In this document: one piece after another, positions 52,875-63,055 of the stretch
Numbering within the stretch: the stretch's first letter is position 1
Layout of the letters: every line of letters starts with the position of its first letter
Source: Mycolicibacter heraklionensis
GTDB taxonomy: Bacteria; Actinomycetota; Actinomycetes; Mycobacteriales; Mycobacteriaceae
Assembly (NCBI GenBank): GCA_001673575.1
Contig: LZME01000086.1
Coordinates: 1-64,000 of the forward strand
DNA: 64,000 nt
Reading direction: 5' to 3'
Program-made: the position numbers and the translations under genes
Notes under the pieces: generated by a model
Told to the model about the DNA's origin: nothing
Databases searched by the model: none
The model's input: only the letters and a program-made list of their open reading frames with translations

Positions 52875-53528
52875 TCACTTGTTTTTCGTCGAATTGTCCT
52901 TGCGCCAGGTGTCCCAGCGCTGGAAGCCGGCTGCCGCGGCGGTCTGCTCGTCTTTGAACCACACCTCGGCGATCGTCGCGTCGTAGGCCGGGCTCGCCGG
53001 AGCGTGGTAGAGCATCGAGTCCTCGTTGCCCTTGACCGTCCAGCCCACCGGACCGCTGCCGCCGGGGCCGGCCTTGGCCGATCCCGGACCGAATGGGCCC
53101 GGCGGCACCTCCTCGACTTCGACCAGTTTGGCTCTACCGTTGAGGCCGCGCGCGGCCGTGCCCTTGTCCCACCGGGTGAATCCTGCTGCGGCGGCGGCAC
53201 TCTCCTCGGCGAACCACACTTCGGCGATCGTCTGGTCATACCAGGGGCTGTCCGTGGTGTGGTACAGCATCGAGTCCTCGTTGCCCTTGATCGTCCAGCC
53301 GGTCGGGCCGACGCCGCCGGCACCGGCGCGTGCCGAGCCCGCGCCGTAGGGCGCTCCGCCGACCGCCATCGCGCTGGTCTCGCTCTCCGAGGGAAGCGTG
53401 CCGCCGGCGGCACCGGGTGTCGCCGATACCGGCACCTCGCGTTTGACCCGCCGGATGGTGAAGGCGAACGTCAACAGCAGACCCAACAGAAATGACAGTC
53501 CCATCAGCCAACAATTGACGCCGTGCAT
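52875..53528 (-). CDS. arfC: ArfC-like membrane protein with two sunset domains
   Basis: A 217-residue protein: one N-terminal membrane span (residues ~6-24), a Gly/Ser-rich linker, and two tandem copies of a ~63-residue sunset-type domain at ~58-121 and ~144-206. Each shows GPxGWTxKGNEDSMLYH, a SPxYDxTIAEVWF core and AAAAGFxRWD. ArfC is the third gene of the arfABC operon, which helps the ArfA protein in ammonia release and acid adaptation. The duplication makes this copy longer than the ~175-residue form I recall from M. tuberculosis. The ATG overlaps the arfB stop (TGATG). Confidence 0.85.
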   Translation of the reverse strand: MHGVNCWLMGLSFLLGLLLTFAFTIRRVKREVPVSATPGAAGGTLPSESETSAMAVGGAPYGAGSARAGAGGVGPTGWTIKGNEDSMLYHTTDSPWYDQTIAEVWFAEESAAAAAGFTRWDKGTAARGLNGRAKLVEVEEVPPGPFGPGSAKAGPGGSGPVGWTVKGNEDSMLYHAPASPAYDATIAEVWFKDEQTAAAAGFQRWDTWRKDNSTKNK

Positions 53529-53680
53529 CAGTGGGCTCCTATCTCACGCGAGCCGGGAAGCGCCGCCACGGCGTCTTCCTTGCTGGTGCGGCGGAGCGAG
53601 ACGACGGTGAGCAACCAGGCCACCGCCGAGCCGACCGCGAATGCCAGCAGGTACCAGAGCCAGTGAATGACGAAATCCAT
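53528..53680 (-). CDS. arfB: ArfB small membrane protein
   Basis: A 50-residue protein, MDFVIHWLWYLLAFAVGSAV then AWLLTVVSLRRTSKED, with one hydrophobic span followed by a basic and Ala-rich tail. The size and position between arfA and arfC match ArfB. It is coupled to arfC by a TGATG overlap and begins 12 bases after arfA ends. Confidence 0.88.
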   Translation of the reverse strand: MDFVIHWLWYLLAFAVGSAVAWLLTVVSLRRTSKEDAVAALPGSREIGAH

Positions 53681-53692
53681 TGCAGCTTCTCC

Positions 53693-54709
53693 TTAGCTCA
53701 CGGTGATCGCGACGCGACGATTTTGGGCACGGCCGTCGGGTGTCGCGTTGCCGGCGATCGGGTCGGCCGAGCCGAATCCCTTGGACGTAACGCTGTTGGC
53801 GGGGACGCCGTGGGACACCAGGAAGTCGGCGACGGACTTGGCGCGGGCGGCGCTGAGCGGCACATTGATTCGGTCGTTGCCGGTGTCGTCGGTGTAGCCG
53901 TTGACCGCGACGCGGGCGTTGTGGCAGCCCTTCACCTTCTCCGCCACCCGGGCCAGTTGCTCCTTCGTGGCGACCGACAAGGTGTAGCCATTGGTGACGA
54001 ACCTGACCGGCGTGCTCATCAGCGCGGTGATATCGGCCTGCAGATTGCCGCAGTCGCCGGCCGGGCTCGGGGTCGGCGCACCGATCGCACTCGGGGCCGC
54101 CTGCGTCTCACTGTCCGAGACCCGAATGTCGTTGAGCAGCTTCAGGTTCGGCCACGCAGCTTTCGCGGCCGCCTCGACGGCAAACTTGACCGCGTCGGAC
54201 GCCGCGGTTCCGATCAGACTGACGGTGTCGTCGACGATCTTGAATTTGAAGTCCGGCATGGACACTGCGGCCTTGAACACCGATCCCAGGCTGGACAGGT
54301 CGGGTGCGGTGACGCCGCCCTTGATGTTGAGATTGTCGACCAGCTGCACACCACTGCCGAACACTCCCTTGAGCATGTCGAGCAGTCCGGTTCGCGTGGC
54401 AACGTCAGGCAGATCCCCATTGAGGGTGATGACATTGCCGTTGCGCAGAATCGCCAGCGGGGCGAAGGACCACCCCGGCGGGCTCACGCTCGGTACCGAA
54501 AGCGACAGCGTCGGCGCGGCGACGTTCGGCGTACTGGTGTTCGGACCATTGATGTCGAGTTCGGAGCGATCGGTTATTCCGTAGCCAATCAGGGCCAGTA
54601 GCAACGGGATTGCCGCCAGGGCTACGAACCAGCCGATACCGGGAGGCCGGCGGTAGAACCGCGAGACCTTTCGCCAGCCAGTCACAGTGCGGTTTTCTGA
54701 GCCTGGCAT
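53693..54709 (-). CDS. arfA: Peptidoglycan-binding OmpA-family protein ArfA
   Basis: A 338-residue protein. One membrane span near residues 26-47 (IGWFVALAAIPLLLALIGYGI), a BON-type alpha/beta domain at ~75-200 (GWSFAPLAILRNGNVITLNGDLPD...), and a C-terminal OmpA domain at ~220-338. The OmpA domain carries the peptidoglycan-contact pattern NGYTDDTGNDRINVPLSAARAKSV and SADPIAGNATPDGRAQNRRVAI. Strong AGGAGG upstream of the ATG. ArfA supports growth at low pH through the arfABC operon. Confidence 0.93.
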   Translation of the reverse strand: MPGSENRTVTGWRKVSRFYRRPPGIGWFVALAAIPLLLALIGYGITDRSELDINGPNTSTPNVAAPTLSLSVPSVSPPGWSFAPLAILRNGNVITLNGDLPDVATRTGLLDMLKGVFGSGVQLVDNLNIKGGVTAPDLSSLGSVFKAAVSMPDFKFKIVDDTVSLIGTAASDAVKFAVEAAAKAAWPNLKLLNDIRVSDSETQAAPSAIGAPTPSPAGDCGNLQADITALMSTPVRFVTNGYTLSVATKEQLARVAEKVKGCHNARVAVNGYTDDTGNDRINVPLSAARAKSVADFLVSHGVPANSVTSKGFGSADPIAGNATPDGRAQNRRVAITVS

Positions 54710-54789
54710 GGATCCTCCTTGACAACGAAAAACACCCGCGAGTCCAGGACACCGCGAGTGTAGAAGTTTCGATTTGTCGATGGAGGCAA

Positions 54790-55287
54790 TTAGTCGTTTT
54801 TGGTGGACTTTTCCCCGCTCTGGGAGCTTGTCGCGAGCTCGTTGACGATGCGGGCCCGCACCCAGGCGTCTTCGGCTGCGGCCTGCACGGCGGCCGCCTC
54901 GTCCGCTCTAGCCGCGGTCCCGCGCAACGTCACGGTGTCGCCGGTGACTGCAACAGTGAAATCGCCGATGCCCGCGGCCGCCTCGAACACCGGGGCCGCG
55001 CCGGAGAAGTCGACGGTCACCGCTCCGGGCACCACCCCGAGGCGGTCGATGACGGTGACGTCGTCGCTCGAGGTGATCACCGCGTCCAGCAGCTCTCGTT
55101 TGGCTGCCGGATCGGCCACGTCCCCGGCCAGCGTGAATTCAGTGCCGTGACGGGTCACCGACACCGGCACCGGCGCGGCGGCGGGCTGCGGGACGGCCAC
55201 GGGTTGGTGCGCGCGTCCCAGCAGGCCGTAACCGATCGCAGCGAGCAGCGCCGTTACCAGCGTCGCCCCGATCAGCCGGGCACGCAC
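54790..55287 (-). CDS. BON-like membrane-anchored protein, paralogous to the ArfA middle domain
   Basis: A 165-residue protein. An N-terminal span (LIGATLVTALLAAIGYGLLG) is followed by a domain whose elements (TRHGTEFTLAGDVADPAAKRELLDAV, VIDRLGVVPGAVTVDFSGAAPVFEAA, FTVAVTGDTVTLRGTA) parallel those of the ArfA BON domain (NGNVITLNGDLPDVATRTGLLDML, VDNLNIKGGVTAPDLSSLGSVFKAA, FKIVDDTVSLIGTA). It probably arose from the same ancestor and may act with ArfA. It starts at GTG 55287 directly after the FKBP stop, so the two are coupled. Confidence 0.75.
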   Translation of the reverse strand: MRARLIGATLVTALLAAIGYGLLGRAHQPVAVPQPAAAPVPVSVTRHGTEFTLAGDVADPAAKRELLDAVITSSDDVTVIDRLGVVPGAVTVDFSGAAPVFEAAAGIGDFTVAVTGDTVTLRGTAARADEAAAVQAAAEDAWVRARIVNELATSSQSGEKSTKND

Positions 55288-55656
55288 TCAGCGGGTGCCG
55301 AGTAGGTCGATCACAAAGACCAGGGTCTTGCCGGCCAGCGGATGCCCGGTTCCGGCGGGCCCGTAGGCCAGCTCCGGCGGGATCACCAACTGACGCCGGC
55401 CGCCCACCTTCATGCCTGGGATGCCGTCCTGCCATCCGGCGATGAGCCCGTCCAGCGGAAATTCCAGGGATTCGCCGCGGTTCCACGAGCTGTCGAATTC
55501 CACGCCGTTGTCGTAGTCGACACCGAGGTAGTGCACGTTGACGACCCCGCCGGGGACGGCCGCGGGGCCTTCCCCGACGACGATGTCCTCGATGACCAGG
55601 TCGGCGGGCGCCGGGCCGGTAGGAACGGTGATCTGTGGCTTGGCCGCATTAGTCAT
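55288..55656 (-). CDS. FKBP-type peptidyl-prolyl isomerase
   Basis: A 122-residue FKBP domain: [63 protein letters not shown] ends with [10 protein letters not shown]. The active-site aromatic set Y/F/D/W/F and the FPLDG..I..W block are intact, so isomerase activity is expected. It lies between gltA2 (5-base gap) and the BON-like gene and has no signal peptide. Confidence 0.93.
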   Translation of the reverse strand: MTNAAKPQITVPTGPAPADLVIEDIVVGEGPAAVPGGVVNVHYLGVDYDNGVEFDSSWNRGESLEFPLDGLIAGWQDGIPGMKVGGRRQLVIPPELAYGPAGTGHPLAGKTLVFVIDLLGTR

Positions 55657-55661
55657 GGCGG

Positions 55662-56960
<1,299 letters not shown>

Positions 56961-57059
56961 AAGGAACCCCTTTGCGCTATTCGGCTGACCAGATTGGGCG
57001 TGTATAGGAAAAGGTAGTCGGTTCCAGGCCAGCGCGCCCGCCCGGGGCCGAGGTATCTC
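56961..57059 (-). promoter_or_regulatory. Upstream region of gltA2
   Basis: This stretch separates gltA2 from the MFS gene. On the minus strand TATACA at about 57001-57006 resembles a -10 box, and a GGGG stretch just before the GTG may serve as ribosome-binding site. No -35 box or operator stands out. Confidence 0.35.
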
Positions 57060-58352
57060 CTATCGGCGTGACGGTGGCGGCTCCCGGTGTACATCGGCTG
57101 GCCGCCGATAGCGCAGGAAAGCGGGCGCTGCCAGGGCGGCAAGCACCACGCCCACCACCACCAGGGCGCCGCCGCCGGCGGACGCCGCGGCCGTCCCCAC
57201 CACCGCCCCGGCGGCGCCGTGCACCGCATCGGCGAGCCGCGGGCCACCAGCGACGATCACCGTGAACACCCCCTGCAGCCGGCCGCGGATCTCGTCGGAC
57301 GCGGCCTGCTGCAGCATCGTCGACCGGAACGCCGCCGAGACCATGTCCGCGGCACCGCCGACCGCCAGGAACACCAGCGCCACCCACAGCGCTCGGCCCG
57401 CGTGCCCGCCGCCGTGCCCGACCGCGAGACCGAAGCCGATCATGGCCACTCCCCAGACCACGATCGCAGCCACGACGGCCAGGCCCTGACGGGTGATCCG
57501 CGGCAGCCACCCTGAGAACACCCCGCCGAGCACCGCCCCGGCCGACATCGCGGCGGCCAGCAGCGCCATGGTGGTGCCGCCCTCGACCGGCCCGCCGAAG
57601 TCCGCGCTCGCGATCTGCGGGAACAGCGCCCTCGGCATGCCGAGGATCATCGCGATCAGGTCCACCACGAACGACATCAGCACCACGGTGTTGCCGGCCA
57701 GGTAACGGAACCCGTCCAGCACGGCCGCGATCCCGAACCTGGACGGTCCGGCCGACTCGACCGGTGGCATGGGCGCCAGCCGAATCGTTGCCCAGATCGG
57801 GAAGATGCACGTCGCCGCGTCGATCAGATAGAGGGTGGACAGATCCACCCAGCCGAGCAGCAGCCCGGCCAGCAGGGGCCCGACGATCGCGCCGAACTGC
57901 ATGACGGTCATGTTGAGCGAATTGGCGGCAGGCAGATCCTTGCCGGCCACCAGCCGCGGAATCGCCGCGGATCGGGTCGGCGCATTGACCGCATAGAAGC
58001 CCTGCTGCACACCCAGCAGTACGAGCACCACCCACACGTTCTCGAGTCCGGCCGCGGCTTGTATCCACAGCAACAGCGAGGCCGCCGCCAGCCCGCAGGA
58101 GGCGATGATCAACAGCTTGCGGCGGTCCATGGCGTCGGCCCAGGCGCCGCCGAGCAGACCGAAGACGACCAGTGGCACCAGCGCGAACAGACCGGACAGC
58201 CCGACGTAGGCCGAGCTGCGGGTCAGCGCATAGATCTGTACCGGCACCGCGAAGATGGTCAGGTTCGCCCCGATGACGGTCGGGATTCCGGCCACCCACA
58301 ACCGCCGAAAGTCGGGGCTGCGCAATGGGGTGGTGTCGGCGAAGATCCTCAC
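57060..58352 (-). CDS. MFS transporter
   Basis: A 430-residue protein with about 12 membrane segments. The family motif between helices 2 and 3 is GGAWADAMDRRKLL, and there is a similar GVFSGWLPRITRQG in the second half. TSR repeats FYAVNAPTRSAAIPRLV and AANSLNMTVMQFGAIVGPLLAG recall the EntS/Bcr-like drug or siderophore exporters. Substrate unknown. It runs on the same strand as gltA2 and pdxH. Confidence 0.87.
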   Translation of the reverse strand: MRIFADTTPLRSPDFRRLWVAGIPTVIGANLTIFAVPVQIYALTRSSAYVGLSGLFALVPLVVFGLLGGAWADAMDRRKLLIIASCGLAAASLLLWIQAAAGLENVWVVLVLLGVQQGFYAVNAPTRSAAIPRLVAGKDLPAANSLNMTVMQFGAIVGPLLAGLLLGWVDLSTLYLIDAATCIFPIWATIRLAPMPPVESAGPSRFGIAAVLDGFRYLAGNTVVLMSFVVDLIAMILGMPRALFPQIASADFGGPVEGGTTMALLAAAMSAGAVLGGVFSGWLPRITRQGLAVVAAIVVWGVAMIGFGLAVGHGGGHAGRALWVALVFLAVGGAADMVSAAFRSTMLQQAASDEIRGRLQGVFTVIVAGGPRLADAVHGAAGAVVGTAAASAGGGALVVVGVVLAALAAPAFLRYRRPADVHREPPPSRR

Positions 58353-58368
58353 CGCGGCGACACCGGAC

Positions 58369-59028
58369 TCACGGTTGGAGTCGCTCCACCCGCCCGCCGG
58401 TCACCCGAATCCGGTTGTGCAACCGGCCTTCCCGGCCCTGCCAGAACTCCACCACCTCCGGGGCGATCCGGTAGCCGCGCCAGTTCGCCGGCGCGGGGAT
58501 CGACTCGGCGCCGGAGAATTGGGCCGTCACCGCCTCCAACTGCGCCAGCAGTGCGGCCCGTGACGCGATGGGCTGCGATTGCTGCGAGGCGCAGAAACCC
58601 AATTGAGACGCCCGTGGTCGGTGTGACCAGTACTCGGCGCTGACCGACTCGTCGAGCTGGGTGACCGGTCCGCGAATGTGGACCTGGCGGCCCAGCTGAT
58701 ACCAGGGAAAAGTGGCCGATGCGTACGGTGTCGCGGCCAGCTCCGCAGCCTTGGCGGAGTCGGTGTCGGTGAAAAACGTCACACCGTTCTCGTCGAGGTT
58801 CTTGCACAGCACCGAGCGGCTGACCGGGCGGCCGGCTTCGACCGTCGCCAGCACCATGGCGTTGGGTTCAGAGATCCCGGCGCGCTCGGCGTCGCCGATC
58901 CAGTTGCGCAGCAGAACCTCCCAGCCGTCCTCGAGCCAGTCCGCGTCGAGGTCGCCGCTGTTGTCCTTCTCCTGGTATTCCACTCGCATCGCCGCCAAGT
59001 GCTCGTTGTCGGGGCCGGTCCTGTGCAC
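58369..59028 (-). CDS. pdxH: Pyridoxine/pyridoxamine 5'-phosphate oxidase PdxH
   Basis: A 219-residue PNPOx: [37 protein letters not shown]-binding [38 protein letters not shown], and the C-terminal signature [17 protein letters not shown]. It makes pyridoxal phosphate, which SerC at the right edge of the window uses. The GTG start has TAGCGT 6 bases upstream (leaderless). It is divergent from citA. Confidence 0.94.
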   Translation of the reverse strand: MHRTGPDNEHLAAMRVEYQEKDNSGDLDADWLEDGWEVLLRNWIGDAERAGISEPNAMVLATVEAGRPVSRSVLCKNLDENGVTFFTDTDSAKAAELAATPYASATFPWYQLGRQVHIRGPVTQLDESVSAEYWSHRPRASQLGFCASQQSQPIASRAALLAQLEAVTAQFSGAESIPAPANWRGYRIAPEVVEFWQGREGRLHNRIRVTGGRVERLQP

Positions 59029-59034
59029 CGCACA

Positions 59035-59040
59035 ACGCTA
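59035..59040 (-). promoter_or_regulatory. Candidate -10 box of pdxH
   Basis: On the minus strand TAGCGT is 6 bases before the pdxH GTG, the leaderless spacing. The same TAGCGT hexamer with 6-base spacing occurs before the gene at 20835. Confidence 0.5.
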
Positions 59041-59113
59041 CGCCCAGCCGCAGACCAGCCGTCGTTACCGGCCGGTAGCAACGACTGGGCGCCGGGGTGG
59101 AAGAATCCACGGT

Positions 59114-60229
59114 ATGACTGCTGCGGTCCCGGAGAACTTTGTCGCCGGCCTGGAAGGCACGGTTGCCTTCACTACTGAAATCGCCGAACCGGACAAGGAC
59201 GGTGGCGCGCTGCGCTACCGCGGCGTGGACATCGAGGACTTGGCCGGCAAGGTCGGCTTCGGCGATGTATGGGCTCTGCTGGTCGACGGCGACTTCAGCC
59301 GTCCGCTGGCTCCCGCCGAGCCGCTGGAGCTGCCGATTCGCACCGGCGACGTCCGAGTCGACGCCCAAGCCGGTGTGGCGATGCTGGCGCCGCAGTGGGG
59401 CTTTGAGCCGTTGCTGGACACCGACGACACCACCGCCCGCGACCAGCTGGCCCGCGCGTCGGTGATGGTGCTGTCCTATGTCGCGCAGTCGGCTCGTGGC
59501 CAGGAGCCTGCGGTGTCGCAGCAAGCGATCGACGAGTGCTCCACCATCACTGAGCGGTTCATGACCCGCTGGCGCGGCGAGCCCGACCCGCGGCACACCG
59601 AGGCGATCGACGCCTACTGGGTCTCGGCGGCCGAGCACGGCATGAACGCCTCGACATTCACCGCCCGGGTGATCGCTTCGACCGGCGCAGACGTCGGCGC
59701 GGCGCTGTCCGGCGCGATCGGCGCGATGAGTGGCCCGCTGCACGGCGGCGCCCCGGCGCGGGTGATCCCGATGATCGCCGAGGCGGAGCGCACCGGTGAC
59801 GCGCGCGCGGTCGTCAAGGGCATCCTGGACCGGCGCGAGAAGCTGATGGGCTTCGGACACCGGGTGTACCGCGCCGAAGACCCGCGCGCTCGGGTGCTGC
59901 GGGCCACCGCCAAGCGCTTGGATGCCCCGCGGTTTGAGGTGGCCGCAGCACTGGAGCAGGCGGCGCTGGCCGAGCTTCGCGAGCGTCGCCCCGATCGGGC
60001 CATCGAGACCAACGTGGAGTTCTGGGCGGCGGTGATCCTCGACTTCGCCGAGGTGCCCCCGGCGATGATGCCGGCGATGTTCACCTGTGGCCGCACCGCG
60101 GGCTGGTGCGCCCACATCATGGAGCAGAAGCGGCTGGGCAAGCTGGTACGCCCGTCGGCGATCTACGTCGGTCCGGGGCCGCGCAGCGCGGAATCCGTTG
60201 CGGGCTGGGAACACGTCACCAAAGCCTGA
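59114..60229 (+). CDS. citA: Citrate synthase 2 (CitA)
   Basis: A 371-residue citrate-synthase-family enzyme, the length of mycobacterial CitA. Active-site His residues are present in SGPLHGGAPARVIPM and [15 protein letters not shown]. The third catalytic residue, Asp in other citrate synthases (NVDFYTG in GltA2), is Glu here (NVEFWAAV). ATG 59114 fits the family; the longer frame to 58712 crosses pdxH. It is convergent with fprB, and a dispersed palindromic element lies 11 bases after its stop. Confidence 0.93.
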   Translation: MTAAVPENFVAGLEGTVAFTTEIAEPDKDGGALRYRGVDIEDLAGKVGFGDVWALLVDGDFSRPLAPAEPLELPIRTGDVRVDAQAGVAMLAPQWGFEPLLDTDDTTARDQLARASVMVLSYVAQSARGQEPAVSQQAIDECSTITERFMTRWRGEPDPRHTEAIDAYWVSAAEHGMNASTFTARVIASTGADVGAALSGAIGAMSGPLHGGAPARVIPMIAEAERTGDARAVVKGILDRREKLMGFGHRVYRAEDPRARVLRATAKRLDAPRFEVAAALEQAALAELRERRPDRAIETNVEFWAAVILDFAEVPPAMMPAMFTCGRTAGWCAHIMEQKRLGKLVRPSAIYVGPGPRSAESVAGWEHVTKA

Positions 60230-60240
60230 CGCTTGTGCCC

Positions 60241-60300
60241 CGAGACCGACGTTTTGCAGTGAAAGTGCGAGTAGCGGCCTGCACAACGTCGGTTTCGGCG
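60241..60300. repeat. Dispersed 60-bp palindromic element, copy B
   Basis: Arms 60241-60259 and 60279-60297 pair at 17 of 19 positions, with the same 19-base loop as copy A at 46032-46091; 57 of 60 bases agree. It lies between the convergent citA and fprB stop codons. Confidence 0.85.
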
Positions 60301-60307
60301 CAATAAC

Positions 60308-61999
60308 TCAGCTGCGCCGCAGTGCGCGGAGCAGGTTCTGCAGCAGCGGCAGATCCGAGTGGTCCTTGACCTCGTCGAGCATGTCCGGCACCCGGGTGAA
60401 CTTCACCCGCGGGCGATCTTGCGCTTCGCCGCGAGCGATCTCGGCTTTGTCGATGGCCTTCCAACCGGCGGCGTCGATGACTTCGGGCCGATGCGCGTGC
60501 ACCATCCGGGCGACTGCCCGCGGCCCGGCGATCGGCTCCGTCAGCAGACCTGCGTTGTAGTCGGCGGCCAGCGTCTGAATGGTCTTGAGCGAATCAGACT
60601 TGTTGGAGCCGATAAATCCGTTGGTACCGCGCTTGATCCAGCCCGACACATACGCCCCCGGAACACGCGCGCCGGTCGCCGGGTCGATCACACGGCCGCC
60701 CTCGTTCGGGACGACGCCGGCAGCGTCGTCGAATGGCAGGTCAGCGATGGGCGTTCCGTGGTAGCCGATCGAAGTCAGCACCAGTCCGGCGTCGATGCGT
60801 CGCACCTGATCGGTTCCGGTGACAGTGAACTCCACTGCGCTGCAACGGTCATCCCCGAGAACTCGGGCCGGGGTCAACTCGTAGGTGAATCGAATCCGGG
60901 GACGGGTGATCGGTGCCGACGCGTCACCCAGCTTGCTCAAGATCTCCAGCTTCTGCCGGGCCAAGGTGTCTTGAACCGTCGCCAGGTCATCACGCACCCG
61001 GGCATGGTCCTCGGCGTCGAGGACCACCTCAGCGGTCTGCGTCAGCCCCACCAGCTCGGGCAGGGTGAACGCAGAAGACGCGGGGCCGCGTCGGGCGACG
61101 ATCACCACTTCGGAAACAGCCGAGTCCCGCAGCGCTGCCAGCGCGTAGTCGGCGATGTCGGTGCGAGCCAGCCGGTCCGGGTCGGCGGTGAGCACGCGTG
61201 CCACGTCGAGGGCGACGTTGCCGTTGCCCACGATCACCACCCGTTCGCAGCTGAGATCGACTGGCAGGTCGGCGAACTCGGGATGCCCGTTGTACCATCC
61301 GACGATCTCGGTCGCGGTGCCCGTTCCGGGCAGCCCCATCCCAGCGATCTCGAGGCGCCGGTCGTGCAGCGCACCCGAGGCGTACAGCACGGCGTGGTGG
61401 TGCTGCAGCAGGTCCGCGTGGCTCAGGTGCTTACCCACCTCGACGTTGAGGAAGAACTGGAAACCACGGCGAGATGAGATCTCGTCGAACAACCGGGTGG
61501 CCAGCTTGGTGCGCTGGTGATCCGGGGCGACGCCGGCCCGCACCAACCCGTAAGGGGTGGGCAGCTTCTCGAACATATTCACCAGCACACCTTGCTGGGT
61601 CAGCAGTTCGTCGGCCGCGTACATGGCCGCCGGGCCGGAGCCGACGATGGCCACGGTCAGCGGATATTTGCCGCGCTGATGCAGCTCGGCGGCCGGCAGG
61701 ATGGGCGCCAGCTTGGAGGTCGGCGGCAGCTTCACCCCGGCAGGCCGTTCCGGGTAGAACGACTTGTTGATCTCCACGAACGGCAACTGTTCGCCCATCA
61801 CCTTGGTGTGCGGGACGATCGCGTCGACCGGGCAGGCACGCACGCAGGCGCCGCAGTCCACACACGCATCGGGGTCGATATAGAGCATCTCCGACGTGGC
61901 GAACTCAGGCTCGTCCGGCGTGGGGTGAATGCAGTTGACCGGGCAGGCGAACACACACGACGCGTCGTTACAACACGCCTGGGTAATTACGTGCGGCAT
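60308..61999 (-). CDS. fprB: Ferredoxin/ferredoxin-NADP reductase FprB
   Basis: A 563-residue fusion. Residues ~1-90 form a bacterial-type 7Fe or 2[4Fe-4S] ferredoxin (CCNDASCVFACPVNCIHP and CVDCGACVRACPVDAI). The rest is an adrenodoxin-reductase-like FAD/NADPH enzyme: VAIVGSGPAAMYAADELL, VVIVGNGNVALDVARVL for NADPH, and GWIKRGTNGFIGSNKSDS. It shuttles electrons between NADPH and ferredoxins, including those of P450 systems. The C-terminal stop lies 8 bases from the palindromic element. Confidence 0.95.
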   Translation of the reverse strand: MPHVITQACCNDASCVFACPVNCIHPTPDEPEFATSEMLYIDPDACVDCGACVRACPVDAIVPHTKVMGEQLPFVEINKSFYPERPAGVKLPPTSKLAPILPAAELHQRGKYPLTVAIVGSGPAAMYAADELLTQQGVLVNMFEKLPTPYGLVRAGVAPDHQRTKLATRLFDEISSRRGFQFFLNVEVGKHLSHADLLQHHHAVLYASGALHDRRLEIAGMGLPGTGTATEIVGWYNGHPEFADLPVDLSCERVVIVGNGNVALDVARVLTADPDRLARTDIADYALAALRDSAVSEVVIVARRGPASSAFTLPELVGLTQTAEVVLDAEDHARVRDDLATVQDTLARQKLEILSKLGDASAPITRPRIRFTYELTPARVLGDDRCSAVEFTVTGTDQVRRIDAGLVLTSIGYHGTPIADLPFDDAAGVVPNEGGRVIDPATGARVPGAYVSGWIKRGTNGFIGSNKSDSLKTIQTLAADYNAGLLTEPIAGPRAVARMVHAHRPEVIDAAGWKAIDKAEIARGEAQDRPRVKFTRVPDMLDEVKDHSDLPLLQNLLRALRRS

Positions 62000-62014
62000 G
62001 ACCTGAGGGCGGCG

Positions 62015-63055
62015 CTATGCGACCGAGGCGGCAACGGGCGTCAGATGCGCGCGCTGCGGCTGGCTGCGGAACCGGGACGGCGCGCCGTGGATCCGGCAGA
62101 TCCGCCACACCAACTTGGCGATCGGGTTCATCAGACCGGTGTCGTGGCAGAGCATCCGGACGTCGCCGAACATGTCCTGCAACATCTGTCGGGCCTCGAC
62201 CGACCGGAAGAAGATGTCCTTGCGGACCTCGCGCGGGATGTCGAACTCGGTCCAGAACGCCTTGGGCGGCACCACGATGGCCGAACACAGGATCCGCATC
62301 ACGATCGGCACGTACAGCGACAGCCAGAACCGCTTACGACGAGGCAGGTTCGGAATGCGCTTGTGCAGATATTCGTGCGCGAACGAGATGTGCCGCGCCT
62401 CCTCGGCCACGTGAATGGCCATCACCCGTTCCATGATCGGGTGCAGGGTCTTGCCTTCGCGCAGGATGGCCTTCTGGATGTGGTCGATGGGCTCTTCGCC
62501 GGCGAGGATGCCGAACCAGAAGGGGATCGGCAGCGGTCCGGCGACCAGCGGAATGAACGGCTGCACCCACTTGAGCAACCGCGGCATGCCGGGCACGTCG
62601 GCGCCGATGTGATTCACCATCTCCTGGAACATCATGGTGTGGTTGCACTCTTCCACCGCCTCGTGCAGGCAGTAGCGGTACTCGGGTGAGCCGTTGGGCG
62701 TCCAGAACGCGTATTCCATCAAGCCGCGGATCAGGATCGACTCGAAGTGCAGTCCGACCTTGGCGACGTTGGCCTGGCGCCACATGCCGATCTTGATCTG
62801 GACGTCCTCGGGCTGCGCCTGGTACCACCAGTGCCGACCGATCGGGTCGGTACCCGGCAGGATCCAGCGCGGGTCGTTCTCGGTGACCTTGAACTCCGGA
62901 GTGTCCCAGTCGATGTCGGTGTACGGATTGAAGTTCCGGCGCACCGACCCTTCCGACAAGGTGTTGAGGATCTCGACGTAGTTCGCGTCGTCGGTCACTT
63001 CCATGTTGGCTCGCCACCGGCGCACGATTCGGGTTCGAGCGGCTTTTTGAGCCAT
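62015..63055 (-). CDS. AurF-type diiron oxygenase family protein (Rv0885-like)
   Basis: A 346-residue helical protein with the ferritin-like diiron signatures HEAVEECNHTMMF (ExxH) and HVAEEARHISFAHE (EExxH). The WWYQAQPEDVQIKIGMWRQ helix precedes them. AurF enzymes oxygenate aromatic amines and other substrates; the mycobacterial substrate is unknown. ATG 63055 has GGAGG 8 bases upstream, better than the GTG at 63064. It follows 177 bases of divergent spacing from serC and precedes fprB by 15 bases, suggesting that FprB may supply its electrons. Confidence 0.88.
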   Translation of the reverse strand: MAQKAARTRIVRRWRANMEVTDDANYVEILNTLSEGSVRRNFNPYTDIDWDTPEFKVTENDPRWILPGTDPIGRHWWYQAQPEDVQIKIGMWRQANVAKVGLHFESILIRGLMEYAFWTPNGSPEYRYCLHEAVEECNHTMMFQEMVNHIGADVPGMPRLLKWVQPFIPLVAGPLPIPFWFGILAGEEPIDHIQKAILREGKTLHPIMERVMAIHVAEEARHISFAHEYLHKRIPNLPRRKRFWLSLYVPIVMRILCSAIVVPPKAFWTEFDIPREVRKDIFFRSVEARQMLQDMFGDVRMLCHDTGLMNPIAKLVWRICRIHGAPSRFRSQPQRAHLTPVAASVA

